64,000 nt of DNA from Tribonema minus. Lineage: Eukaryota; Sar; Xanthophyceae; Tribonematales; Tribonemataceae. The stretch lies in the NCBI GenBank assembly GCA_017506865.1, contig JAFCMP010000001.1:2170001-2234000 (forward strand). Direction: 5' to 3'. A model generated the notes under the pieces. It worked only from the letters and a program-made list of their open reading frames with translations, was not told the DNA's origin and did no database searches. Each line of letters begins with the position of its first letter. Positions within the stretch are counted from its first letter, which is position 1. The position numbers and the translations under genes were made by a program. Shown here piece by piece: positions 20,563 to 31,227 of this stretch.

Positions 20563-22249
20563 GGGGGGTGATAGCGGGGACGGGGCGGGGGGGGGGGGGG
20601 GGGAGGGGCATGGGCAATGTATGAAATGATGTCAATTCTGAGGTGCTTGATGTTCCTCTGTTGCAAGGCTGCTGTGTGCCAACACAGGCACCATGGGCGA
20701 CGTCGCGAGGTGCTCTGGCTGTGTGGCGGTGTGCAGGCACAGACATTCCGCATGACACGTTGCGCTTACGCTTTGAGATTTGCGGCATTGTGTCGTATGC
20801 AATGCAGTGCACATGAGTCAGAGCGCTGGCATGTGGCAGCAGAACCTGGGCTTGCAAACTTAGCATGATCATTTTCCGCACATGGAGAGAACGTCATGAA
20901 TGAGGTCATGTCACGCCAGGTATACTGCAATGCACATGGTCAACGATGCATAATCAGAAGCGCACCACTTGCTCCAGAGTCAGGCCGCATATCAGCTGCG
21001 CTGGCTTGCACACGCTGCCACTGCAGGTAGAAGCCGCATAGAAATGCACTAGGTGTAGTGGATACGCTTTCGGGGTCCATGCTGTGGAGCGCACACCGGT
21101 CCTTCTGATGATGCATGCAACCTACATGATTCGCGATGATTCACGCGTGCCGCACGTGGGGCAGTGCACAACGCACAAGCACGCCGTACGCGCACATTAC
21201 TTGGGTGACGGCACACCGCACCGAAACAGAGACGACATTGCAGAATAGCCAAGTTTGTTGGATAATAAGTTTGGACATTTTGTAGATATTATAGCATGTC
21301 ATTGCAGGCCCAGGCCTTCAACCCCGCTCGGTGGCATTGGCGCGATTGTGACTTGCGCCGGTGGCTCCAGGCAGCTGCCGTCGTCTGCTTTACGAGTATA
21401 GTAGACCTGCGTTCGCGGCGCAAAGGCAAGGGACGTGTTGTGAGGTCATTGAAAGCAGGCAGTGCTCAGCGATGCAGGAGTTGAAGTACTGCAGCATTCT
21501 CGCCATTGTTGCCAGATGTTGAGAATGGTCAAAGTACTACAGACGAATAGCCGGGATGCCTTCCAATAAGGATGCTGGGCGCCGGCACAGCTACATGGCG
21601 GGTGCAGGCAGCAGAGCTTTGGCTGCGCAATGTGTACAATGTACCTACACGTGTGATAGCTGATTGCGTCGACGTGCTTGACGGTGGCGACCATGGCACT
21701 GTGGCGTGGCTAGCAGTCGCCAGCAGGCAACATTAATTCAGGCAGCAGGCCCACCACAGAAATGCATGTTTGCTATGATAGCACGCTTGACAAAACGAGT
21801 GGTGATTGGAGAAGCAGCAAGCGAGTGTCACAAGAAGGCGGTCTCTGAGACAGCAAACCCAAGGTCATAGGGCCTCAGTTGAGCGTGAGGACGAAGCCGG
21901 TCAACACAACGGTATGTCTGGCAAGCCGGTGACCATCATGTTTGCGCCCGCTCAGCTGGTCAAAGCCGGGTTAGGGTTAGGTTTAGGGTTAGCAAGCCCT
22001 CATGCAAGCCGGTCAGCCAGCTGGGGGGAACCTGCTCAAGAACACTAGGACAGACTTGAAGTACCTCCTCCCCCACCCCCCGCTATGACTCGCCGTTTCT
22101 GCTCTGGTGCACGCCGCACACACGTGAACAATGTCAGTAACACCCGTGAAGACCTGATGCAGGGCCTTGCATGGGCAGCCATTAGCGTGCTAACAAGCAT
22201 GCTTCGCGCCTGTCCCCCGGCGCGCATGGCTGCGGTATGAAGCCCAATT
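20563..22249. other. Intergenic stretch, no supported gene
   Basis: Holds a long G run (20585-20603) and short frames without support. TTAGGG-type units occur at 21968-21993. Confidence 0.55.
21968..21993 (+). repeat. Interstitial TTAGGG-like repeat
   Basis: GGGTTAGGGTTAGG followed by TTTAGGGTTAG: about four telomere-type units, one with an extra T. Similar short stretches occur at 36003-36015, 48655-48690 (reverse strand), 52327-52363 and 53828-53848. Confidence 0.8.
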
Positions 22250-22760
22250 TGCGGAGCGATGTGGCGCCGCCGAGTGTGTATTCATGTTTGCGTGCACAAA
22301 AAAGACACATCTTTGTACTTGAAGTGCTTGTTCAGTTCATGGCACCAAGTGCACGCGACTCGCCCTTCCCCCTGGCCCATACGGCTCCGGCTCAAGCCCA
22401 CCTCGCGGATCGATGTGACTCTGCTGAGGGTATGTGTGTATGCAAGAGTGTACGCAAGTGAATGTATTGGTATACTTCAAGTTGATGTTGCCGTTCAAGG
22501 CACCAAGCGTATGCAGCTTGCCTTTTCCCTTGGCCCATACGGCTCCGGCATGAAGCCCACCTGGCGGAGCCATGTGACGCCGCTGAGGGTATGTGTGTGT
22601 GCGTGTGTGTGCGTGTGTGCGCGCGTATGTGTGCGCGTTGTGCATGCATGCAAGACCTATACACTTGAAGTATTTGTTGCAATAGCGGGCACCGCGCGCA
22701 CGCGACACGTGCGCGCGACTCACCGTTTCCCCTGGCCCGTAAGGCTCTGGCATGAAGCCG
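22250..22760 (-). repeat. Tandem array of degenerate exon 4 ends (plastid-protein gene)
   Basis: Read on the minus strand, the last exon's end (TCACATCGCTCC..GAGGTCGGCTTCATGCC, then GAGCC.TACGGGCCAGG and a GTGAGT donor) recurs downstream at about 22600-22500, 22440-22340 and 22275-22205. Each copy is preceded by a CCTCAG-like acceptor or its remnant, and copies are separated by GT-rich spacer. Copies drift stepwise with distance (PEPYGPGE, then PEPYGPRE, then PEPYGPGG, then PQPCAPGD). Confidence 0.85.
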
Positions 22761-25410
22761 ACCTCGCGGAGCGATGTGACGGTGCTGAGGTCTGGCGCGC
22801 CGTCCGCAAGCATGCGCTTAAGTCCGATCTCATTCTTGGCCACGGCGACTTCCGTGCCGCCGGGGGCTACGAAGAACTGCAGCGGGGGGGCAGAATACGC
22901 GGCGCAAGACCCGTCTAAGCGGACGTAGCTGATGCGGTGCAACAGGGTGCCACGCAACCTTGCGAAGAGAAGCAAGAAGCCCTACTGAAGGTGGGTGTGG
23001 CGGCAGCTGTGCGCTTGTCAGCAGCAGTTGAACTTCAAGTGCGTGCCGTGCAGTGGCCAGGATGCGAACAACGTCGCCGGCTCGAGGTTGGCGTGATCTG
23101 CGCCTGTTGCCTCGCAGCGTGTGTCGTGCACGCAGGACGATGAAGCGCATCATGATTGCCGCAATCGTAGGCGCTCGCTCGCATGCCCGCCAGCATCATG
23201 ACCGCGGTGCACGCAGTGAACAACATGAGCACACAGAAGGCTCCGATGCATCACCGTGGCCATGCACAACCGTTGACTTCAGTGTCATGTCACATACCGT
23301 TGACTTGATTCAAAGTGTACCCGCCACACCTCTGCTCATTTGAGCTTCAGCGAGCCGGCAACCTTGACCTTGACGTAAGCCGTCTCCATGTAGCCACTTC
23401 CAGGCACTTGCTGCTGCGTGCGCGGTGTTCAGCTTTCCGTCACTTAAGCATTGTCTGATTCAGGTGACTCACCTGCGTTCGCTCACAGAGGTTGGCAGCA
23501 GCAGCTCCCCGACGCACTGCGCCGAAAGCACGCACACCATCGTGCTGTTTACACATGTCAGTCCTGTGGCACACAGGCGCTGTCTGTAAACACCGCCCCT
23601 GCTGCAACCTCGCAAGGTAACAGCATCATTGCCCGTCGCCAGAAACATGAGGGCGCAGGTCCTCGGCTGCATCAGCAACAGCAAGGCCACCGCCCCCCGC
23701 CCGTAACCGCCCACCCGTAACTGCCAAAGCGTAACAGCCGCCGCCGCTCACCTCGGGGCGCAGCGCGTCCATGATGCCGACGATCGCGTCGCAGACCATG
23801 TCGTCGGAGTCCGGCGACGCCGTCCCCGACCCCCGCTTCTCGTACACGAAACCGCCAACATGTAACTGGCAAAGCGTAACTGCCAAAGTGTAACCGCCTC
23901 ACCTGCAACCGCTCCGGCAGGTCCGGCACCAGCATCCGGATGTACTCCGCCGCGAGCGCCTTGTGCAGGTGCACGGCCTGCTCCACCGTCACTGTCCCCG
24001 TGGCAATCTTCCCCGTGAAGAAGAACTTGGGGTCGCCCGGGGCGCGTGCGTACAGGTCCGTGATGACGCCCCCCGCGTCCTGCAAATTCAAGTGCAGGTG
24101 TTGAAGTTCAGCTTGCATGTTTTGCGAGTGCTTTTAAAAAGGGGCGTGCGCTGTTTCGCGCTCATTGTGCTATGCGTACATGTGTCCACGTGGGTGCCTC
24201 AGGTGCAGGGGATGTGTGCTGTTGCGTGCAGCGCGCCGTAGAAGTGAAAGGAGTGGCGGTTTTGTCGCCTTGGATGCGTGCTTGCGTCAATGGCTGACTC
24301 AAACATGACGACGAACACAGGCTCATAGTGACAGGGGCTACGTCAAACGCATCACGGCCGATGACGAGTGGCGCAACGTGTGCTGACGCTTGTGAATTGA
24401 CGTCAGGCGGTCTATAGCTCGGATGTGGTGATTGCCTGTAAACGACGTGCATGCATGCATGCGAGTGCAGCCACAGCTGCCTGCTCTGTTCGCGCAGACC
24501 CAATTTTGTGCGGTTCGCGTTGACATTTGTCCAGACATGCTTGCTGAATGATATTTCTGGCTGTAGAGATCGTAGCACAATCGCGCTCGTTCAGCGCAAA
24601 CGATGCACGTAGCTGCTTCCCCATCGTGGCTTGGTGTGCGAGGAAGCAGCCGAGACCGACGTCTCAAACCGTTGCCACTGAAGTTGCGTCAGAACAGCCG
24701 CACACAAGCTTGCATGAGGACGTGCGTGCCCCCCCCCACGCAAGTGGCGCACTGGCGCGCATGTGACAACACTGGGGTTTGGCATGCCGTCAGATGCGCA
24801 GGTCCTCAACAGCTGTCAGCGCTGCACTGCGTTCGCGCGCGTGTGTACCGTGTGCCGCCAGGCTGCACGCAAGGCCAGCTACACGCCATCATGTCACTCA
24901 GAACTCTTGCGCCCACCTTCATTCGTGCTCAGCATGCTTGGGCAAGCACGTTGGGCCAGCGTGGTCATCATGAGTAGTTTGGTGCTTGGGGTCGTTCATT
25001 AGATGTGTAAAAACAGCTAGGAAACGGAATTTGACACAAGGCACGCAACCAAGGAACGCCTACAACAATGACTTTCACAGCGCACTTGCTAAAGGCACAA
25101 ATGGTGACGAGGGGTGCGCACAAGCCAATTCGATGCCAGCATTGGCTTAACGCACCTTAATTCGCTGAAACTGCCGCATTTGCTCCTCCATCACCTTCAG
25201 CCCTCTGCCAGCGCTTGTGACAGGCTCACCGCCAGCGCCGCTTGCCTTGCCTCCTCCAAATCCCTTGCTCGCCATGTGCAGCCGACATGACTGCTGCTGG
25301 CGCTGATAACGCGGTGCTGCCGCCAGCACAGCAGATTGCGTAACGAACGCATAGCCCTCGGGCGCGAGCGAGGCGACCCCGATAGCTGCTACTGCCGCCA
25401 GAGCCCGCAT
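22724..25410 (-). CDS. Plastid-targeted protein of unknown function, four exons, C-terminus unresolved
   Basis: On the minus strand, exons 25410-25156, 24079-23903, 23865-23752 and 22981-22724 are all phase 0 with GT donors and AG acceptors, giving 268 residues to the last donor. The second intron, between 23903 and 23865, is only 37 bases. The N-terminus (MRALAAVAAIGVASLAPEG, then YAFVTQSA) is a hydrophobic signal ending in an A-F motif, followed by a Ser/Arg/Gln-rich transit-like stretch. This is the bipartite presequence pattern of plastids surrounded by extra membranes. The mature part reads GGVITDLYARAPGDPKFFF, then TVTVEQAVHLHKALAAEYIR, LHVGGFVYEKRGSG, PPLQFFVAPGGTEVAVAKNE and VGFMPEPYG. 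It looks like a soluble globular protein; I do not recognise it with certainty. After 22724 a tandem array of exon-end copies makes the true stop uncertain; the exon stays open if read through. Confidence 0.7.
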
Positions 25411-28400
25411 GCACGCGACCTGGTCAACTTCACAACAACTTCAAAACGTGATCTTCGCTGTTGCAGTTCGCGATGTGTGGACCTGAAATCATTACACACC
25501 ACGCGACTCGCACCTTGCTTGCTCGGGCCCATGGCTCTGACTGCGGTGCAGTCGCTGCGGAGGTGTCGATGCAGCCCACATCACCGTCTGCTGCGACGAA
25601 GCAGCTGCAATGCTCTAGACATTCAGCAACCTTCAAGCTTTCAGCGAAGAACTGAGGTGAGCTCTACTGCCTCATTGCGTGATGGCCGCTTTCGCTGCTG
25701 ATGCGTGTGCTCTGCCAATGAATGACAAAAAATATCGTTTAACACCTGAGCAAATTTTGCTGACAACACTGTTGATGAGGCATTGTGCACCTGCGTCGCA
25801 TGCTGCGTAGACTCATGCGCGACGCACACTGCCATTGTACTCACCACCTGTCCTGTCTTACCGCATATCCCTGTGCGCAGGTGATTCGTGGGTCTAGGCG
25901 ACAAGGTGGAGCACGTGGATGAATGGCTCAGATCGTCCTGAGCGAGGGCGCTGCAAGGCGTTGGTTGCCCGTTGCAGCTGTGACCATCAATGGCTCCAAC
26001 TTGAGGACTGCTTTCATGGTTTGGGTGACATCAGTGTTCAGCCTGTGCGGGCGTTGGTGGTGCGGAGCTGGCGAGCATTGAGTACGCCGCTGCAGCCACA
26101 CAAATCCGATTTTGACGGCTGATATGATGATATGCTCAGATATCACTGGCGTCTTCAGCCAGAGAGCCAGCGACGTCGTGAAACACTGTGGTCTCGCCGC
26201 AATCGTGGCTAGTCTATGAGCCCTTGTTCCATCAAGACCGCACAGCCTCATCAGCACAAAGTGTGAGAGATGCTGCTGCCTGGCCCGGCGCTGTGGTCCC
26301 AAGGTGTTGTCGGCAAGGCGGTGATTGGAGCACCATATGGGCCCACTTTGACACGTGACCGATGCAGGCATACTGGTGACTTTATGGTCAACGTCAAACC
26401 CTCAGAGAAGAACATCGCATTTGCCCGTTGTGTATGTAGCGCGACAACAGACCTGGGGCTGTGAGTGGGGGGGCCGGTGTATGCTGCATGCTGCTTTTTG
26501 TGGCCATTTTGAAGCTTCAGGTCATACTGGCTACGGAGCAGTAGCAGCCCGTCGAGGTCGTCGCCACAAGACTTTCGCGCCAGCTCTGGGGTTAGGCCAT
26601 TGTCTACAGCCCAGAGGAGCAGTCTGATGCTGCGGGTGGCCTCCTGCCCTACGGTGTGATGCTGTTTTGCGCCTTCGTGACCTTCAATGGCGCAAATGAA
26701 AGCATTTCATGCGCTCCTGAGCATGAGAGACGGAAGTAGACAGGCCAGGATGTACGGAGCAAAGGGCTCATTGAAATCGGGCTCTCATCGGCGCTGTGCT
26801 GCTGCTTTGTCTTGTCTTTCTCAACATTGCAGGCCGGTTGTGAGTGGTCATGACGTGCACGCTGAACACGCATTAACACGCACGCACAACCCAGAAGACT
26901 TCAACTTCACATTTGCAAGAAATTGGTTTCTGAAAAAAGAGATGTGGCTCCATGTTGCAGGGCCCTGGGCCAGGGCTTTTGCAGTGCATTAAGAAAATAT
27001 GATGCATTTTGCCGCTTTTGTTGTGCAATTACAACTAAGGCTGCATTCCTGATGCACTGTGACCACAAAATATAATGGTTCCTCCGAAGGGGTTGTGGAT
27101 GCGTTCACACTTATCAAAATTAAAAGCATCATGCTGTGGCTCAAGAGCATGCTTTCTTTGGAAAAACAGGGGAAGGTGCCCTGTGACGCAATGCCTCGAT
27201 GCAAAACCTGACGATGTGTGGCAGGAATCACAGGCAGAGACAGCACCGCGCTGTTCATTGCTGCTCCGGCACCATGTCTCAACGGTTTGTGTGTGGCCCA
27301 AGACCTTTCAGTACGAAGACAGGCATGTATTTGGAATTAGACCAAGATCTGAGCGTTGGGGATTGTTGTTGGGGACTCTTGTTGCCGTAGTCACCCTACT
27401 GGCCCAAACTGTCAGCGTGGGCGCTCAGGTGTCACTAGCGGCATTTGACACAAATGCCCTTCATTGCTGTCATCTGCCCTGTGCATACCCCTACATTCCT
27501 ACAAAATAGCCAAATAGCTCAGCAGAGACTACGCTTTGTGACGATGGCAGCCCCGGACCTGCCATTCTGTCTGCGTGCCGAAACTGCCATGTATGACTGC
27601 AGATCAAGAGGAGGTCCCTTTGCCACCATGTGCTCCTGTACTCCTCACCACAGAGCAAACAGCACGCGCTGCGGTGTTCAGACACTGACACATCTGGGCG
27701 AGTACTGCACACTTCAGCGAGCCAATGGCCTAGTCGTACTGATTGCCTCCCAAGTGGGGATGCACAAGTGGGCGCCGGCACTCACCGCCTAGCACCGTCA
27801 GATTGCAATTGAAGGCCAAGTGTCATGATCAGCTTGGGCATGGCATACACGAGCGCAAGCATCATCATGCATGTATTCCGAGCTTGGAATACACCATGAT
27901 CACAGTGTATGCGCATGATACTGACAAAGCAACGCAAGAAGCGGCCGCATTGCAGAACGCTGCCAAACCGTTGCCCTCAGACGAACGTGCTATTGAAAAT
28001 CCAAGGTGATGTCTATTGCGGGGAGTGTATGAGCAGGAGGACGGAGGCCCTGTGCGCAGAAATTGCAACACAGCCATTGCACGCATCCGATTGTTCCTGC
28101 GCCAACATCACACAGGTATCCACCAAGGGAACATAAAACGCAAATGCCCATGTGCACTACGTGACATCGCACACCCGCTTTGACGATGCAAAGAGCACTG
28201 CCACAACGCTTTAGCCACCCACACCGACGCCTTGACGTTTCCAACAACGACGATGCAGGCGTAGACAGGCTAGACCCCAGACACATACGTTACCACGTTT
28301 GGCGCACGCTTCCGCCCCCTTCCGGTCTTGCGCTCTGCGGCCGCGCCAGTGCCCTCTGCCGCTGCCCGTGCCGCCGCCGCCGCCGCCGCCGCTGCCACGA

Positions 28401-29081
28401 TACCGCCATTTGTCGGCTGCCGCTGAGCGCTGCTGCCGTGACCGCCAGCAGCACAATGGCTGCTCCAGAGCAGTGGCTGCAGCAGGGAACTGGCTGCAGT
28501 ACCGTGGCGCCGGTGCTCACTGCTGCTCGCCAGACGAAACGCAGCGCATGTACCACAAAGTGTACGCATGCACAACAACGTGGTGGCCGCCAGCGCTGTG
28601 TGTGAGCTTGCCCACAGGCGAGCCTGGCGTCAGTGTCGCGGCTGATATCGGCGCTGGCGGTGTCGCTCTTGAGCTGCATGAGCATTGCTGCCGAGTGCTG
28701 CAGGAGCCATGCACACCGCTCACGCCAGGCCGCTGCAGATTGCAGCTTCCCTGCTGCCTTGCGCATGCGGAGGTGCACGCCAGCACAGGTTTACTGCTGT
28801 CATACGCCGTGCAGTTGCAGGAACCGTACACTGCTGCTGCTGCCGCTTCGCGCGCGCTTCACCGCCACCCCACCGCCCCGGACCCTGCGCACGCCGCGAC
28901 TGCCGCGCGTGAACGCCTGCATGTGCAGGTGTCACACACTCCTGCGGCTGCACGTGCTGCGCGCTGCTGCTGCTGCTGCTGCTGCTGCCGCCATGCCTCC
29001 GCCGCGCGCACGCCACGCCACCGTCCCGCAATCCTTCCTCGCATGCGCCGCGACTGCCGCCGTGCGCGCGTGCGCAGCGCC
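25411..29081. other. Unassigned region with scattered protein-like fragments
   Basis: No complete gene is supportable. Pieces that read like decayed coding sequence on the plus strand are 25923-26078 (MAQIVLSEGAARRW...), 26270-26464 (ends KPSEKNIAFARCVCSATTDLGL-like), a frame-shifting stretch 26510-26700, and 27340-27430 (hydrophobic LLLGTLVAVVTLLAQTVSVGAQ before a GTGTCA). A GCC/CCG repeat lies at 28370-28396 and a CTG repeat at 28965-28988. They may be exons of a lost or unrecognised gene; family unknown. Confidence 0.4.
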
Positions 29082-30269
29082 TCACGAAGCGAACTCCTGC
29101 GCCTCCAGCGCCGCGAGGTGCGCGCGCAGGTAGTTGAACAGCTGCGCGCTCCACACATCCGGCACCCCCGGCAGGCACCAGTGCGTGCAGTCCTGCGTGT
29201 TCTTGGCGACGCCGAGGACGCCCGCGGCGACGTGCAGCGCGCCCGCCTCCGCGGACCACGGGTTCGCCGCGACAAACGGCACGCGCCCCGCGAGGCCGCG
29301 CCGCTCCGGCGTCGACAGCGAGTACGCGTCGAGGTCGATCGTCGCCTGGCACGCGGCGCCGATCGCGGCGACGGCGTCGTACTCGCCGGCGGGCGACGTG
29401 CCGCGGAAGTGCTGCGGCGCCGTCTCGCGGTAGATGAGCAGCGGCAGGCGCGCGGCGTCCGCGGGCGCCGTCCACTTGTCCAGGACCTGCCGCACGTGCG
29501 GCGCCTGCTCGTTCTTGCGCATGTGCGTGCCGAGGTTCGCGACGAGGACGTCGCGGCGCGGCACGAGCGCGTGGCGCGCGGCGATCGCGTCGACCGGCAC
29601 GCCGCGCTCCGCGGGGTTGAAGCAGACGGTGAGCTCGCCCGCGTCCGACTCGCCGTCGAGCGCGAAGCGCACGCAGCCGCCGATGAAGCCGCTGTGCGCG
29701 CCGCCGCGGATGCAGTTGCGCGTGCCGTGGCACGGCCAGTCCGTGTACCACTTGATGCGGTCCTCGACGACGGCCACGCGCGGCGACGCGTGCAGCAGGC
29801 ACGCCGTGGAGATGAAGTTCTGCCGGCTCAGCGAGTCGCCCGCGAAGACGAGCTTGCGCGTGCCGAGCAGCCGTATGAAGGCCTCGCCGTCGAAGGGGTC
29901 CAGCGTGCAGCCCCCGCCCTCGAGGATGTCCCGGCTGTACAGCAGGGCGGCGCGCGCCCTCTCCGCCTGCTCCTGGTGCGCGCAGCTGTACTTCGACCAC
30001 TCCCATGGGCACGTGAGGTTCCAGTAGGGGGCCTGGGCGACGTCCACGGCGGCGATCCTGGGGTCGCTGAGGTCAGGCATCGTCGGCAGAGCCTGGATGG
30101 TCACGTACTTGAGGGGAGCGTCTGCCGCACTGTAGCATTTGGGCAGCAACTGCAGCTCAGGTTCGGCTGCTGCGTATGGAGTCAGCAGCAGCGCTGCAGT
30201 TACGAGAGCCATCAGCACACATCGGCTTGCCGCTGCTGCTGCTCTAAGCCGTGTCTGCCTCTCAGACAT
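29082..30269 (-). CDS. PC-esterase / trichome-birefringence-like (TBL) family protein
   Basis: A single intronless frame of 395 residues. Residues 15-36 form a hydrophobic segment (signal peptide or type II membrane anchor), consistent with a Golgi or secreted location. A Cys-containing N-domain (residues 80-125, YWNLTCPWEW, GGCTLDPFDGEAF) precedes LVFAGDSLSRQN at 140-151, the GDS(L) nucleophile motif. The C-terminal DCTHWCLPGVPDVW (360-373) supplies the Asp and His of the catalytic triad. This two-motif architecture defines the TBL/PC-esterase superfamily, whose plant members O-acetylate cell-wall polysaccharides. Acceptor sugar and direction of reaction cannot be told from sequence. Length is typical. 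Long plus-strand frames over this gene are antisense shadows. It is unusual here in lacking introns among intron-rich neighbours. Confidence 0.9.
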   Translation of the reverse strand: MSERQTRLRAAAAASRCVLMALVTAALLLTPYAAAEPELQLLPKCYSAADAPLKYVTIQALPTMPDLSDPRIAAVDVAQAPYWNLTCPWEWSKYSCAHQEQAERARAALLYSRDILEGGGCTLDPFDGEAFIRLLGTRKLVFAGDSLSRQNFISTACLLHASPRVAVVEDRIKWYTDWPCHGTRNCIRGGAHSGFIGGCVRFALDGESDAGELTVCFNPAERGVPVDAIAARHALVPRRDVLVANLGTHMRKNEQAPHVRQVLDKWTAPADAARLPLLIYRETAPQHFRGTSPAGEYDAVAAIGAACQATIDLDAYSLSTPERRGLAGRVPFVAANPWSAEAGALHVAAGVLGVAKNTQDCTHWCLPGVPDVWSAQLFNYLRAHLAALEAQEFAS

Positions 30270-31227
30270 CGAAACTGCAGCCGCCTAAAGAGGCTTCTCT
30301 GTGCCGATAGGCTCCTTCGCGGAGGTCAAACTCTCCGCTGCTGCTGTTGTTTCGCTCAGCAAAAGCTTTTGTTGTGGGCAGAGACTGTAAACGGAAGTGA
30401 AGTTGGATCTTCAAGTTTAAAGTTGAAGTTTGAAGATGAAAGCTCTCTGGAATCGTCAGTGTTGTTTACATGCTTGTCAAACCACAACGCAAGCCGACTG
30501 TTGTAGTCATCCTTTTGCAGTGCATATATTTATATTGGCACCCAAAGCGCTTTTTCAAAGTGCTGATTCTCGGTAGATGCACTATTTGCAGTACCTATGA
30601 AGCCTACACCTTTCTTAGGTTTGTGGCAACCTCATCACTGCGCACATTCATCATCCTGCGCTATTGTATCATGAGTGCTTGTAATGCCGGTGTTGCTGAC
30701 CTTGTTTAGCTTTGCTTGCATTGCTGCAGTCAGTGAGTCAGTCTGCAACAAAGCTTCATGCCATGTATATCAGTCACCGAAGGCTGACTGCTGAATGTGT
30801 CTGAGTTGCAGATTAATTTTGATTGTTGCACAAGTGCTTGACTGTTCTGCTCTGTTTGCAGGCTCTGTGCTTGCCGCCAGCTCTTGAAGGAATCCCTGCA
30901 ATAGGTCCCACCAGTCTTACTATTATAAGCAGAGTGAGTGCAGGGTTAACGGCCCAAGGCAGCATGCGCAGATCGACAACTGGTCCCGGCCATGCTCCTT
31001 GCTGCTTTGCCATTTTCATTCAGGAACTCATAGAATCTTGAGCTTCAGTTTGCGCAGCGGCATCAGACAAGACAGCTCCTGCCGCATCCTGTCAGTGCAG
31101 CACTGCTGTCGCAGCCACGACGGCGCACTCTCTGTCACCAAGTGAATCTACTGCATTTCGCAGGCGGTGTGTATCAGACCCACCAAGCGGTAGCATTCGG
31201 CCTGCATAGTGCATTGTTGTCGTTCTG
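30270..31227. other. Intergenic stretch
   Basis: The first 200 bases upstream of the TBL gene are its likely promoter. Around 30390-30445 there is a dense cluster of GAAGTTGAAG-type motifs (GTGAAGTTGG, TTCAAGTTTAAAGTTGAAG). The rest holds only short unsupported frames; a weak one at 30823-31041 begins with a hydrophobic segment. Confidence 0.5.

Noticed and set aside
28299-30506. 735-residue plus-strand open frame
   Set aside because: It is antisense to the TBL gene; its composition (Arg/Ala-rich) is the mirror of GC-rich codons, and the minus strand has clear family motifs.
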